Part shown: in pieces, positions 8,215 through 16,571 of the stretch
Layout: each line of letters opens with the position of its first letter
How positions within the stretch are numbered: position 1 is the stretch's first letter
NCBI RefSeq assembly: GCF_013387465.1
Contig: NZ_VYGV01000016.1
Location: forward strand, 58,872-122,871
DNA from: Hydrogenophaga aromaticivorans
Lineage (GTDB): Bacteria > Pseudomonadota > Gammaproteobacteria > Burkholderiales > Burkholderiaceae_C
Reading direction: 5' to 3'
DNA: 64,000 bases
Notes under the pieces: model-generated
What the model was told of the DNA's origin: nothing
What the model saw: only the letters and a program-made list of their open reading frames with translations
The model's database searches: none
Position numbers and translations under genes: made by a program

Positions 8215-8892
8215 ATGAGCGCCCATCCGTCCGAATCCACCTGTCACCCCGGTGGTGACACCCCCGCCCAGCCGCAGACCATCGTGGTGCTCGGCATCGG
8301 CAACCTGCTCTGGGCCGACGAAGGTTTTGGCGTGCGCTGCATCGAAGCGCTGCAACGCCGCTTCGAGTTCGCCGAACACGTGTCGCTCATCGACGGCGGC
8401 ACCCAGGGGCTGTACCTGATCCAGCACGTGCAGGCGGCCGACGCGCTGCTGATCTTCGACGCCATCGACTACGGCCTGGAGCCCGGCACGCTGAAGCAGG
8501 TGCGCGACGACGCCGTGCCGCGCTTCATGGGCGCCAAGAAGATGAGCCTGCACCAGACCGGTTTCCAGGAAGTGCTGTCGCTCGCGCAGCTCACCGGCAA
8601 GTACCCGCAGCAGGTGCTGCTGATCGGCTGCCAGCCGCAGGAGCTGGAAGACTACGGCGGCAGCCTGCGCCCGGTCGTGAAGGCCGCGATGGAGGAGGCG
8701 CTGGCCCTGGGCGTGGAGCAGATCGCGCGTTGGGGCGGCGAGCCCGCACCGCGCCGCACGCCGCTGGGCGAACGCGAGGCCGTGACCATGGACGAGCTGG
8801 CCTTGGCCGCCTACGAAACGCAGCGCCCCGCGCCCGAAGCCGCATGCCGCGAAGGCGACGAGCGCTTCTTCCCCACGACAGTGGAGAACTGA
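8215..8892 (+). CDS. hoxM: HoxM, maturation endopeptidase for HoxG
   Basis: A HyaD/HupD family protease that removes the C-terminal peptide of the large subunit after nickel insertion. The motif GIGNLLWADEGFGVR contains the conserved Glu that binds nickel; a second Asp lies in FDAIDYG and the conserved His in MSLHQTGFQE. The 225 residues exceed the common 165-205, owing to a roughly 20-residue N-terminal leader (STCHPGGDTP) and a C-terminal tail (EGDERFFPTTVEN). It is spaced 3 bases from hoxL. Confidence 0.94.
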   Translation: MSAHPSESTCHPGGDTPAQPQTIVVLGIGNLLWADEGFGVRCIEALQRRFEFAEHVSLIDGGTQGLYLIQHVQAADALLIFDAIDYGLEPGTLKQVRDDAVPRFMGAKKMSLHQTGFQEVLSLAQLTGKYPQQVLLIGCQPQELEDYGGSLRPVVKAAMEEALALGVEQIARWGGEPAPRRTPLGEREAVTMDELALAAYETQRPAPEAACREGDERFFPTTVEN

Positions 8893-8895
8893 ACC

Positions 8896-9201
8896 ATGTG
8901 CATCGGCATGCCCATGCAGGTCACCGCCACCGAGCCCGGCCACGCCTGGTGCGAGGGCCGCGGTGAGCGCCGCCGCGTGACCACCGCGCTGGTCGGCCCG
9001 CTGGAGCCGGGCGACTGGTTGCTGGTGTTCCTGGGCGACGCGCGCGAACACATCACCGCCGACCGCGCCGCCGAAGTCAATGGCGCGCTGGACCTCGTGC
9101 TCGGCGCCATGCAGGGCTTCGACGCCAGCGGCGACGCGGGCTTTGTTTTGCCTTCCCGGATGACCGCCGAGCAGCTGAAGCAGCTCTCCGGTCAGTTTTA
9201 A
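8896..9201 (+). CDS. hoxL: HoxL, HypC/HupF-family chaperone
   Basis: A 101-aa HypC paralogue that escorts the Fe(CN)2CO unit to HoxG specifically. It begins MCIGMPMQV, with the essential Cys2 of the family. The acidic and hydrophobic core GDWLLVFLGDAREHI and the C-terminal helix are normal. It is longer than HypC (82 aa, 15163-15411) by a C-terminal extension. In C. necator HoxL is required for the membrane-bound enzyme in addition to HypC. Confidence 0.93.
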   Translation: MCIGMPMQVTATEPGHAWCEGRGERRRVTTALVGPLEPGDWLLVFLGDAREHITADRAAEVNGALDLVLGAMQGFDASGDAGFVLPSRMTAEQLKQLSGQF

Positions 9202-9223
9202 AAAATTCACTCAGGAGACCTCC

Positions 9224-9724
9224 ATGAACACCGCCACAGAAACCCCCAGCCGCGCCTTTGCGCTGCCCGTGCCCGACACCAACCCCGCGCCGCCGTTGGT
9301 GATGCGCCTGGCGCGCGACTTCAGCGCCGCCTGGGTGGATGAGACCACCGTGGCCGCGTGGAGCGCGGGCGGCGGTGACCGCGTCGTGCTGCTCGCCGGC
9401 GACCCGGTGCGTTTCCCCGAAGGCCAGGACGTGGCGGCGGTGCTGCCCGAGCTCATGAAGAGTTTCGCCAACCGCTTCCAGATCGCCGTGGTGCCGCGCG
9501 ACAACGAGGACGCGGTGGCGCGCCGCTACGGCTCGCAGCGCTGGCCCACGCTGCTGTTCTTCCGCGACGGCCAGTACGTCACCGCCATCGCCGGCATGCA
9601 GGACTGGGACGTGTACCTGAGCGGTGTGGCCGCTGCGCTCACGATGCCGCCTTCGCGCCCGCCCACCATCGGCATCCCTGTGGTGAGCCAGGGCAGCACC
9701 AGCAGCGACAGCAGCTGCCACTGA
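9224..9724 (+). CDS. hoxO: HoxO, thioredoxin-fold hydrogenase chaperone (HupG/HyaE family)
   Basis: A 166-aa protein with a thioredoxin-like fold lacking the CxxC active site (the region reads PEGQDVAAVLPELMKS, followed by RRYGSQRWPTLLFFRDG). HupG/HyaE proteins bind the Tat signal of the small subunit and guard HoxK during assembly in oxygen. The C-terminus is Ser-rich and ends SDSSCH. A good GGAGA site precedes the ATG, and hoxQ follows after 26 bases. Confidence 0.9.
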   Translation: MNTATETPSRAFALPVPDTNPAPPLVMRLARDFSAAWVDETTVAAWSAGGGDRVVLLAGDPVRFPEGQDVAAVLPELMKSFANRFQIAVVPRDNEDAVARRYGSQRWPTLLFFRDGQYVTAIAGMQDWDVYLSGVAAALTMPPSRPPTIGIPVVSQGSTSSDSSCH

Positions 9725-9750
9725 ACCCCACAGACCACCAAGGACACCCC

Positions 9751-10632
9751 ATGAAAGACTTCCCCATTCCGCTCGTCGCCCTCGGCCCGGGCACCCAGTC
9801 CGAAGACGAGTCGCTGGACTACCTGCCGATGCCCAAAGACATGGACACCTACCGCCCGCCGGTGCTGCCCGAGCCCGAAGAGCTGGCCGGGCGTGACGCC
9901 GCCCGCGCGGTGCTCGGCCAGGTGCTGGCGCTGCTGGACCGCACGGCCGAACGCGGCCCGGGCGGCCAGGTGTCGCTGACCGCATTGCCCGCGGCCGACC
10001 TGCGGCTGGTCAACCAGATCCTGGGCGAAGGCGAGGCCAGCGCCCTGGTGCGCGAAGAGGACGGCGCGCTCGAAGTGCGCATCCAGGAGTCGGTGCTCGC
10101 GGGCGTGTGGCGCCTCATCACCTTCCGCACCGTGGACGGCGAGCGCAACCTGATCGACGACGTGATCGAAGTCGGCCCGGTGCCTGCGCTGCTGCGCGCC
10201 ATCGCGGTGGACGACGTGTGGCCGCAGGGCGCCATGCCGCACTGGGCCGGCCCGCTGCCACCCAACGTGCAGAACGCGCCCCTGCTGGTGGAAGAGATCC
10301 GCGACCAGGTCGCAGGCTGGAAACCCGGCCAGGTCTCGCACGTGGTCAACCTCACGCTGCTGCCGGTCACGCCCGAAGACATCGGCTTTCTCGACCACCA
10401 CCTCGGCACCGGCCGCGTGCTCATGCTCTCGCGCGGGTACGGCAACTGCCGCATCTCCAACACCCGCTTGCCGAACTGCTGGCGCGTGGTGTACTACAAC
10501 TCGATGGACAAGGTGATCCTCAACACGGTCGAGGTGGTGGACATGCCCGAAGTGGCCATGGCCGCCCCTGAAGATCTGCGCGACTCACACGAGCGCCTGG
10601 CCGACGTGATGAATTATTTAGAAGGGGTGTGA
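9751..10632 (+). CDS. hoxQ: HoxQ, HupH/HyaF-family hydrogenase assembly protein
   Basis: A 293-aa member of the HupH/HyaF family, a second small-subunit chaperone acting with HoxO. The diagnostic C-terminal block RGYGNCRISNTRLPNCWRV is present, with its two conserved cysteines, and is followed by YYNSMDKVILNTVEVVD. The N-terminus MKDFPIPLVALGPGTQ is typical. The stop overlaps the ribosome-binding region of hoxR, so the two are coupled. Confidence 0.93.
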   Translation: MKDFPIPLVALGPGTQSEDESLDYLPMPKDMDTYRPPVLPEPEELAGRDAARAVLGQVLALLDRTAERGPGGQVSLTALPAADLRLVNQILGEGEASALVREEDGALEVRIQESVLAGVWRLITFRTVDGERNLIDDVIEVGPVPALLRAIAVDDVWPQGAMPHWAGPLPPNVQNAPLLVEEIRDQVAGWKPGQVSHVVNLTLLPVTPEDIGFLDHHLGTGRVLMLSRGYGNCRISNTRLPNCWRVVYYNSMDKVILNTVEVVDMPEVAMAAPEDLRDSHERLADVMNYLEGV

Positions 10633-10634
10633 CC

Positions 10635-10886
10635 ATGGCCGGCGCAGACCTCTCCAACGGATTCGAGGGCTTTGAAGGCTCGTACCTGGGCAACCGCGAG
10701 GTGCTGCGCCCCGGCTCGCGCCTCGAATGCAAGATCTGCTGGTGGATCTACGACCCGGCGCTGGGCGACCCGCAGTGGCAGATCGCCCCCGGCACGCCGT
10801 TCGCGGACTTGCCCGCCCACTGGCGCTGCCCGAACTGCGACTGCGAGTCCGATCAATTTCTGCTGCTGCCGGCCGAAGAAGGCTGA
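10635..10886 (+). CDS. hoxR: HoxR, rubredoxin
   Basis: An 83-aa rubredoxin with two Cys pairs (CKIC and CPNCDC) for one iron. It follows the rubredoxin pattern except for WWIYDPALGDPQWQIAPGTPF in place of the usual Y-x-Y-D stretch. HoxR/HupI rubredoxins act in oxygen protection during assembly of the proximal cluster. The ATG at 10635 fits GAAGGGG seven bases upstream; an in-frame GTG at 10629 overlapping the hoxQ stop is a poorer alternative. Confidence 0.93.
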   Translation: MAGADLSNGFEGFEGSYLGNREVLRPGSRLECKICWWIYDPALGDPQWQIAPGTPFADLPAHWRCPNCDCESDQFLLLPAEEG

Positions 10887-10890
10887 GCCC

Positions 10891-11427
10891 ATGTCTGCAC
10901 CATCTCAACCCACCCCCGAATGGCTGGACCAGCGCGTTTCTGCGCTGGTCACCCATTTCGTGCGCGTGCAGACCGAACGCATGGTGGGCATCCCCTTGCT
11001 CAACCCGGCGCTGTCGGTCGAGGCGGTCGGTTTTGAATGGGGGGGGGATGCTGAAGAGGGCTCAGAGGCGGTGGCCGAAGGCGTGCTCATCACCCCCTGG
11101 TTCATGAGCCTGCTGCGCCTGCCTTCGGTGAACGGGCCCCATGGCAACCGCGTGGGGCGCAAGGCCGTGCGCGATTTCGGCAGCGAGCGGTTTGACTTCA
11201 TCGGCGCGCACGATCCCGCCATCGGCTACCACGAGACCTGCGCGCTGTTTTCTCCCATGAACGGTTTCACCAGCCAGGACCTCGCGCGCGAAACCGCGCT
11301 GGCTTCGCTGGCGCTGGTCCGCCCCGCACCCGAAGCACCCGAGCTGGCGCCCGTCGCGGCCGAGCCGCTGCCACCGCGCCGCGCGTTCTTCATGGCCCGC
11401 CGGCCAGACGCGGGAGCTGCTGTATGA
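10891..11427 (+). CDS. hoxT: HoxT, HupJ/HybE-family assembly chaperone
   Basis: A 178-aa HybE/HupJ family protein. Recognisable blocks are RMVGIPLLNPALSVEAVGF, ITPWFMSLLRLP and FDFIGAHDPAIGYHETCAL, followed by FSPMNGF. These chaperones keep the small and large subunits apart or shield the Tat substrate until both are mature. The C-terminal 35 residues are Ala and Pro-rich and probably flexible. It starts 4 bases after hoxR; its stop overlaps a 22-codon frame that in turn overlaps hoxV. Confidence 0.9.
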   Translation: MSAPSQPTPEWLDQRVSALVTHFVRVQTERMVGIPLLNPALSVEAVGFEWGGDAEEGSEAVAEGVLITPWFMSLLRLPSVNGPHGNRVGRKAVRDFGSERFDFIGAHDPAIGYHETCALFSPMNGFTSQDLARETALASLALVRPAPEAPELAPVAAEPLPPRRAFFMARRPDAGAAV

Positions 11428-11492
11428 ACCCCCGCCCGGCCGTTCCGAAGGGGGTTCGCACCGCAACCCGAAGGGTGGAGGTTTCCCAATGA
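11424..11492 (+). CDS. 22-codon minicistron bridging hoxT and hoxV
   Basis: An ATG overlaps the hoxT stop (ATGA) and opens a 22-codon frame whose TGA overlaps the hoxV ATG (ATGA again). The peptide is Arg, Val and Pro-rich (starts MNPRPAVPKG). It could be a translational relay rather than a functional peptide. hoxV also has its own GGAGG site, so the relay may be chance. Confidence 0.3.
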   Translation: MNPRPAVPKGVRTATRRVEVSQ

Positions 11493-12667
11493 GCACCGCG
11501 CTGTCCTCGCTGGCCGGCAGCCTCCGCGTGGCACCGGGCGCGCCGCTGCCGCTGGCCCTGCAGAGCAGTCGCCAGGACTGGGCGCCGCGCCTGGCCCGCG
11601 GTCAGGCGGTGAGCGCCTTGCCCGGCCTGATGGCCAGCCTGTTCAACCTCTGCAGCCACGCGCACCGCCTGTGTGCCCAGCTCGCCATCGAGGCTGCCGC
11701 ACCCGGCCTGCTGCCCGCGCCGCAGCAGGTGGCGCAACGCCTGCGCACCGAGACCGCGCAGGAACACATCCGTCGCATCGGCCTGGACTGGCCGCGCCTG
11801 CTGGCCGCCGAGCCCGGTCCTGCGACCACAGCCTGGGCCGATGCCGCACACGCCGCGTTGCAACGCTGCCCGCTGCTGTGGCCGGTGGCCACGCTGCCGG
11901 CCGACCCCTGGCCCGCCACCCTCACCTGGTTGCAAGACGAGCTGCTGCAGATGCCGCCCCACACCTGGCAACGCGCCTGGAATGCCTGCGGTGCCGATTG
12001 GCAAAACGACTGGAGCCGTCGCCACAGTGGCTGGCTGCCCTCGTTGCTGCGCGCCGCACGCGAGGCGGACCTGCCGAACACGCTGGCCCACGCCAAAGCA
12101 TTGCACGCCCATGCCGATGGGTCTGACCAGCGCACGCTGTCCGCCGCGCTGGCGCTCCAAACCGGCTTTGCGCTGCACCCGCTGTGGCACAGTGCCTGCG
12201 CCCACACCGGCAGCTGGACGCGCTTGAATGGCATGGACGTCGAACTGCCCCTGAGTCCCTGGGCGCTGCTGGGCAGCCGCATCGCCGAGCTGATCCGCCT
12301 GTGTCAGCCCGACGCACCGGGCCAGAGCGGTGCCGGCTGGTTGTCCTTTGGTTCGCTCCGCACCGGGCCACGCCAGGGCATGGCCTGGGTGGAGATGGCG
12401 CGTGGCCTGCTCGTGCACCAGGTGGAGATCGATCAACCGGCCGGCGATGCGCCGGCGCGCGTGGCCGCCTGCCGTGTGCTCGCGCCGACCGAATGGAATT
12501 TCCACCCGCAGGGTGTGGTGGCGCAATGCATCGCCGGGCTGAACGCCACCGAGCCCGCCGCCACTGTGGAGCGCCGTGTGTGCCTGCTCATGGCCGCCTT
12601 CGACCCCTGCGTGCCGTTTGACGTGACGCACAGGGTGTCGACCGTGAAGGAGTCGCAACATGCATGA
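11489..12667 (+). CDS. hoxV: HoxV, HupK-family hydrogenase assembly scaffold
   Basis: A 392-aa HupK/HoxV protein, a distant relative of the large subunit thought to act as a scaffold for the Fe(CN)2CO unit before transfer to HoxG. The C-terminal AAFDPCVPFDVTH resembles the large-subunit ending DPCxxCxxH but lacks the second Cys. The GVVAQCIAGLNATEPA stretch is also typical. The start is set by GGAGG at 11477-11481. It overlaps hypA by 8 bases. Confidence 0.9.
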   Translation: MSTALSSLAGSLRVAPGAPLPLALQSSRQDWAPRLARGQAVSALPGLMASLFNLCSHAHRLCAQLAIEAAAPGLLPAPQQVAQRLRTETAQEHIRRIGLDWPRLLAAEPGPATTAWADAAHAALQRCPLLWPVATLPADPWPATLTWLQDELLQMPPHTWQRAWNACGADWQNDWSRRHSGWLPSLLRAAREADLPNTLAHAKALHAHADGSDQRTLSAALALQTGFALHPLWHSACAHTGSWTRLNGMDVELPLSPWALLGSRIAELIRLCQPDAPGQSGAGWLSFGSLRTGPRQGMAWVEMARGLLVHQVEIDQPAGDAPARVAACRVLAPTEWNFHPQGVVAQCIAGLNATEPAATVERRVCLLMAAFDPCVPFDVTHRVSTVKESQHA

Positions 12668-13007
12668 AGCCAGTCTGGCCGGTGGCGTGTTGCAGCTGGT
12701 CGAAGACACGGCCGTGAGCGAGGGCTTTTCACGCCTGCTGTCGCTGCGGCTCGAAGCCGGCCAGCTCGCGGGTGTGGACGTGCGTGCGCTGCGTTTCGCG
12801 CTGGAGAGCCTGGCGCCCGGCACGGTGCTCGACGGTGCGTTGATCGAGATCGAAGAACCTCCCGGCCAGGCCTGGTGCATGGGCTGCGCCCAGACCGTGG
12901 CAATCGCCCAGCGCGGTGACGCCTGCCCGAGTTGCGGCGGCTACCAGCTACAACCCACGGACGGCATGGAATTGCGTGTCATCGACATGCAAGTCAGTCA
13001 TGATTGA
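12660..13007 (+). CDS. hypA: HypA, nickel-insertion metallochaperone
   Basis: A 115-aa HypA that delivers nickel to the large subunits together with HypB. The nickel-binding His2 (MHEASLAGG) and the zinc site (CMGC and CPSC, two CxxC pairs) are visible. Length and order are normal. The start overlaps the 3' end of hoxV by 8 bases, which indicates translational coupling. Confidence 0.96.
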   Translation: MHEASLAGGVLQLVEDTAVSEGFSRLLSLRLEAGQLAGVDVRALRFALESLAPGTVLDGALIEIEEPPGQAWCMGCAQTVAIAQRGDACPSCGGYQLQPTDGMELRVIDMQVSHD

Positions 13008-13026
13008 GTGAACCAGGAGACAGAAC

Positions 13027-14010
13027 ATGTGTGTCGTATGTGGATGCAGTGACAACAGCCCGGCCCATGCCCGGCATATCCAGACCCACGCGGGCGAGGC
13101 CGGTGTGGTGCGGGTGAACCTCGGCAACGGCGACCTGCATTTCGGTGCGGGTGCGGCCCGCGTCTCGGTGCCCGGCATGAGCCAGGCGCGCGCCATCAAG
13201 CTGGAGACCGACATCCTCGGCGCCAACAACCGTGTGGCGCAGCAGAACCGCGCGCACTTCGAAGCGCACGGCGTGACCGCGTTGAACCTGGTGTCGAGCC
13301 CGGGCTCGGGCAAGACCACGCTGCTCTGCGCCACCATCGAAGCCCTCAAGACCCATGCGCCCGGCTTGCACGTCGCCGTGATCGAAGGCGACCAGCAGAC
13401 CAGCTTCGACGCCGACCGCATCCGCGCCACCGGCGCGCCCGCGATCCAGGTCAACACCGGCAAGGGCTGCCACCTCGACGCGCCCATGGTGAGCGAAGCC
13501 TTCGCGCAACTGCACAGTCATGACCACCACGATCACGGGCATGGTCACGCGCACGATCACCACCACGTTGGCGATCACAGCCTGCTGTTCATCGAGAACG
13601 TGGGCAACCTGGTCTGCCCCGCCGTGTGGGACCTGGGCGAAGCCGCCAAGGTCGCCATCCTCTCGGTCACCGAGGGCGAAGACAAGCCGCTCAAGTACCC
13701 AGACATGTTCGCGGCCTCGCAGCTCATGATCCTCAACAAGACCGATCTGCTGCCGCACGTGAAATTCGACGTGGCGCGCTGCATCGAACTCGCCCGGCGT
13801 GTGAACCCCACCATCGAAATCCTGCAGCTCTCGGCCACCACCGGCGAAGGCATGGACGCCTGGCTGCACTGGCTCGACCACGCCATGGGCCACGGCCATC
13901 ACCACCACGAAGAACCTGACACCGCAGCCGTCTTGCGGCAACGTGTGCAGCAACTCGAAGCCGAGCTGGCCCAAGCCCGCGCAGCGCTGTCTGCGGACGC
14001 CACGCTCTGA
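13027..14010 (+). CDS. hypB: HypB, GTPase for nickel insertion, with an internal His-rich loop
   Basis: A 327-aa GTPase. The N-terminal MCVVCGC is the high-affinity nickel motif; the P-loop is SSPGSGKTT (about residues 90-98), the G-domain metal site is GCH (Cys148, His149), and NKTD is the guanine specificity motif. Most His-rich HypB proteins carry their histidines just after the N-terminal Cys motif. Here a His and Asp-rich run sits inside the G domain at residues 163-184 ([18 protein letters not shown]), directly before the [14 protein letters not shown] segment. A second short cluster is near residue 285 (GHGHHHHEE). The C-terminus adds a short coiled-coil-like helix. The protein probably stores nickel as well as hydrolysing GTP. 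Confidence 0.95.
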   Translation: MCVVCGCSDNSPAHARHIQTHAGEAGVVRVNLGNGDLHFGAGAARVSVPGMSQARAIKLETDILGANNRVAQQNRAHFEAHGVTALNLVSSPGSGKTTLLCATIEALKTHAPGLHVAVIEGDQQTSFDADRIRATGAPAIQVNTGKGCHLDAPMVSEAFAQLHSHDHHDHGHGHAHDHHHVGDHSLLFIENVGNLVCPAVWDLGEAAKVAILSVTEGEDKPLKYPDMFAASQLMILNKTDLLPHVKFDVARCIELARRVNPTIEILQLSATTGEGMDAWLHWLDHAMGHGHHHHEEPDTAAVLRQRVQQLEAELAQARAALSADATL

Positions 14011-14023
14011 CCCGCTGCCCGCC

Positions 14024-15172
14024 ATGAACACCGCGCCTTTGCCCACCGTGCTCGCCTGCGGCGCCTGGCTGAAAAACGCCGCCTGCCTGCTGGTGGATGG
14101 CGCGCCGGTCTGGTCGGCGGTGCACGGCGACCTCAGCGACCCGGCGGCCTGCGCCGCGCTCGAAGCCTCGGTGGAGGCCCTGCTGGCCGGCCACGGCGCG
14201 CCCATCGCCGCCGTGGCGCACGACCTGCACCCCGACTTCTTCAGCACCCAGCTCGCGGTGCAGCTCGCCGCCTCGCTCGGCGTGCCCGCCGTCGGCGTGC
14301 AGCACCACCACGCGCACATCGCGGCTGTTGTCGCTGAGCACCGTATCGACGGCCCTGTCATCGGCCTCGCGCTCGATGGCGTGGGCCTGGGTACAGACGG
14401 CCAAGCCTGGGGCGGTGAACTGCTGTGGGTGGACGGCGCGCTCTGGCAGCGCCTGGGCCACCTGCTGCCGCTGGCTTTGCCCGGCGGCGACCGTGCCGCG
14501 CGCGAGCCCTGGCGCATGGCGGCCAGCGCGCTGCACGCGATGGGCCGTGGTGAGCAGATCGCTTCACGCTTTGCATCACAGGCCGGCGAGGCCGTGGCCG
14601 CTGGCGTGCAGCAGATGCTGGCCAAAAACCTGAACTGCCCGGCCACCAGCAGCACCGGCCGCTGGTTCGACGCGGCGGCCGGCGCGCTGGGCTTGAGCGT
14701 TCGCCAGGCCGACGAAGCCCAAGCCGCCATCGCGCTCGAAGCCGCCGCCGCGCGCTGGCTCGCCCAATACCCGGACACTGCCCCGTTGCGCGGAGCCGTG
14801 ATCGACACCCAGAACCGCCTCGACCTGCGCGGCCTCATGCCCGCTCTGTTCGACGCTGGCGCCGATGGCGTGGACGCCGCGGCCGCGGGCTTCCACCTCG
14901 CGCTGGCCGACGCGCTGGCCGACTGGGCCACGCAGGCCGCCCAAGAACGCGGCAGCCGCGACGTGTGCCTCGGCGGCGGCTGCTTCTTCAACGGCATCCT
15001 GCGCGAGCGCGTGACCACGCGCCTGCAGGCGGCAGCGTTGCGTGTGCACCGGCCGCTCGACAAGGGCTGCGGCGACGCCGGTCTCGCGCTCGGCCAGGCT
15101 TGGGTCGCAGCACAGCAATTGGCGGCGACCCCGCAGAACATTTCGTCAAAGGAAACCGAACCATGTGTCTAG
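14024..15172 (+). CDS. hypF: HypF, short form lacking acylphosphatase and zinc-finger domains
   Basis: A carbamoyltransferase-type protein for cyanide-ligand synthesis. Only the Kae1-like C-terminal half is present (382 aa against about 750 for full HypF). The acylphosphatase, zinc-finger and YrdC domains are absent. The metal-binding VQHHHAHIA motif, the GVGLGTDGQAWGGELL block and CLGGGCFFN are clear. C. necator HypF1 (394 aa) is short in the same way, so this is a known variant and not decay. A full-length HypF elsewhere in the genome is expected if the first domains are needed. The start is MNTAPLPT 13 bases after hypB; it overlaps hypC by 10 bases. Confidence 0.92.
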   Translation: MNTAPLPTVLACGAWLKNAACLLVDGAPVWSAVHGDLSDPAACAALEASVEALLAGHGAPIAAVAHDLHPDFFSTQLAVQLAASLGVPAVGVQHHHAHIAAVVAEHRIDGPVIGLALDGVGLGTDGQAWGGELLWVDGALWQRLGHLLPLALPGGDRAAREPWRMAASALHAMGRGEQIASRFASQAGEAVAAGVQQMLAKNLNCPATSSTGRWFDAAAGALGLSVRQADEAQAAIALEAAAARWLAQYPDTAPLRGAVIDTQNRLDLRGLMPALFDAGADGVDAAAAGFHLALADALADWATQAAQERGSRDVCLGGGCFFNGILRERVTTRLQAAALRVHRPLDKGCGDAGLALGQAWVAAQQLAATPQNISSKETEPCV

Positions 15173-15411
15173 CCATTCCCGCGCTCCTGGTGGAGTTGCG
15201 CCCCAACGACCAGGCTGTGGTGAACCTCGGCGGCATCCGCAAGGAAATTTCCATCGCCCTGGTGGCCGACGTGCAGGTGGGCGACTACGTGATCGTGCAC
15301 GTGGGCCACGCCATCGGCGTGATCGATCCGGAGGAGGCCGAACGCACGCTGGCGCTGTTCGCCGAGATGGCACAGCTCGCGCCCAATCCAGCACCGGTGG
15401 TACCAGCATGA
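15163..15411 (+). CDS. hypC: HypC, Fe(CN)2CO-assembly chaperone
   Basis: An 82-aa HypC that works with HypD in building and delivering the iron-diatomic ligand group. It starts MCLAIPALL with the essential Cys2, and contains the GDYVIVHVGHAIGVID core and a C-terminal helix. AAAGGAAA at 15148-15155 precedes the ATG. It overlaps hypF (10 bases) and hypD (4 bases, ATGA). Confidence 0.96.
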   Translation: MCLAIPALLVELRPNDQAVVNLGGIRKEISIALVADVQVGDYVIVHVGHAIGVIDPEEAERTLALFAEMAQLAPNPAPVVPA

Positions 15412-16571
15412 AATACATCGACGAATTCCGCGACGGCGATCTCGCCCGCCAGATCGGCGCACGCATCGCCGCCGAAGCGCACCCGGATCGCAGCTACAGC
15501 TTCATGGAGTTCTGCGGTGGTCACACACACGCCATCAGCCGCTACGGCGTGCTGGAGTTGCTGCCGCCCAACGTGCGCATGATCCACGGCCCGGGCTGCC
15601 CGGTCTGCGTGTTGCCCATCGGCCGCATCGACCTCGCGATCCGCCTGGCCTTGGAGCGCGGCGCCATCGTCTGCACCTACGGCGACACCATGCGCGTGCC
15701 GGCGTCGGACAGCCTTTCGCTCATCAAAGCCAAGGCGCGCGGCGGCGACATCCGCATGGTCTATTCCGCGGCCGACGCCATGGCCATCGCACGCGCGAAC
15801 CCGCAGCGCGAGGTGGTGTTCTTCGCCATCGGTTTCGAGACCACCACGCCGCCCACGGCGCTCGCCATCCGCGACGCGGCGCGCGAGGGACTGGCCAACT
15901 TCAGCGTCTTGTGCTGCCACGTGCTCACGCCCTCGGCCATCACCCACATCCTCGAATCGCCCGAGGTGCGCCAGCTCGGCACGGTGCCCATCGACGGCTT
16001 CATCGGCCCGGCGCATGTGAGCATCGTCATCGGCTCCGCGCCCTACGACCACTTCGCCGAGGAATACCGCAAACCGGTGGTGATCGCCGGCTTCGAGCCG
16101 CTGGACGTGATGCAGGCGATCCTGATGCTGGTGCGCCAGGTCAACGAGGGGCGCGCCCATGTGGAAAACGAGTTCACCCGCGCCGTCACGCCCGAGGGAA
16201 ACCTCAAGGCCCAGGCCCTGGTGTCCGAGGTGTTCGAGCTCCGGCCGAGCTTCGAGTGGCGCGGCCTGGGCGAGGTGCCCTACAGCGCGCTCAAGATCCG
16301 CGAGAGCTTTGCCGCCTTCGACGCCGAGCGCCGCTTTGACCTGAACTACACGCCCGTGGCCGACAACAAGGCCTGCGAGTGCGGCGCGATCTTGCGCGGT
16401 GTGAAGAAGCCGACCGACTGCAAGATTTTTGGCACCGTCTGCACGCCCGAAAACCCGGTCGGCTCTTGCATGGTGTCGAGCGAAGGCGCCTGCGCCGCGC
16501 ACTACACCTACGGCCGTTTCCGCGACATCCCCATTGTCGTCACCACCGCCACCGAAGAGGCCACCCCATGA
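15408..16571 (+). CDS. hypD: HypD, Fe-S scaffold for cyanide and CO ligand assembly
   Basis: A 387-aa HypD of normal length. Conserved motifs are FMEFCGGHTHAI, HGPGCPVCVLP, FFAIGFETTTPPTA and GFIGPAHVSIVIG. The C-terminal [4Fe-4S] cysteines are in CECGAILRG, CKIFGTVC and GSCMVSSEGAC. The start overlaps the hypC stop (ATGA) and the stop overlaps hypE. Confidence 0.97.
   Translation: MKYIDEFRDGDLARQIGARIAAEAHPDRSYSFMEFCGGHTHAISRYGVLELLPPNVRMIHGPGCPVCVLPIGRIDLAIRLALERGAIVCTYGDTMRVPASDSLSLIKAKARGGDIRMVYSAADAMAIARANPQREVVFFAIGFETTTPPTALAIRDAAREGLANFSVLCCHVLTPSAITHILESPEVRQLGTVPIDGFIGPAHVSIVIGSAPYDHFAEEYRKPVVIAGFEPLDVMQAILMLVRQVNEGRAHVENEFTRAVTPEGNLKAQALVSEVFELRPSFEWRGLGEVPYSALKIRESFAAFDAERRFDLNYTPVADNKACECGAILRGVKKPTDCKIFGTVCTPENPVGSCMVSSEGACAAHYTYGRFRDIPIVVTTATEEATP

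Noticed and set aside
12994-15141. Long minus-strand frame of 715 codons across hypB and hypF
   Set aside because: Shadow of strongly supported genes on the other strand, with low-complexity Ser/Ala content.
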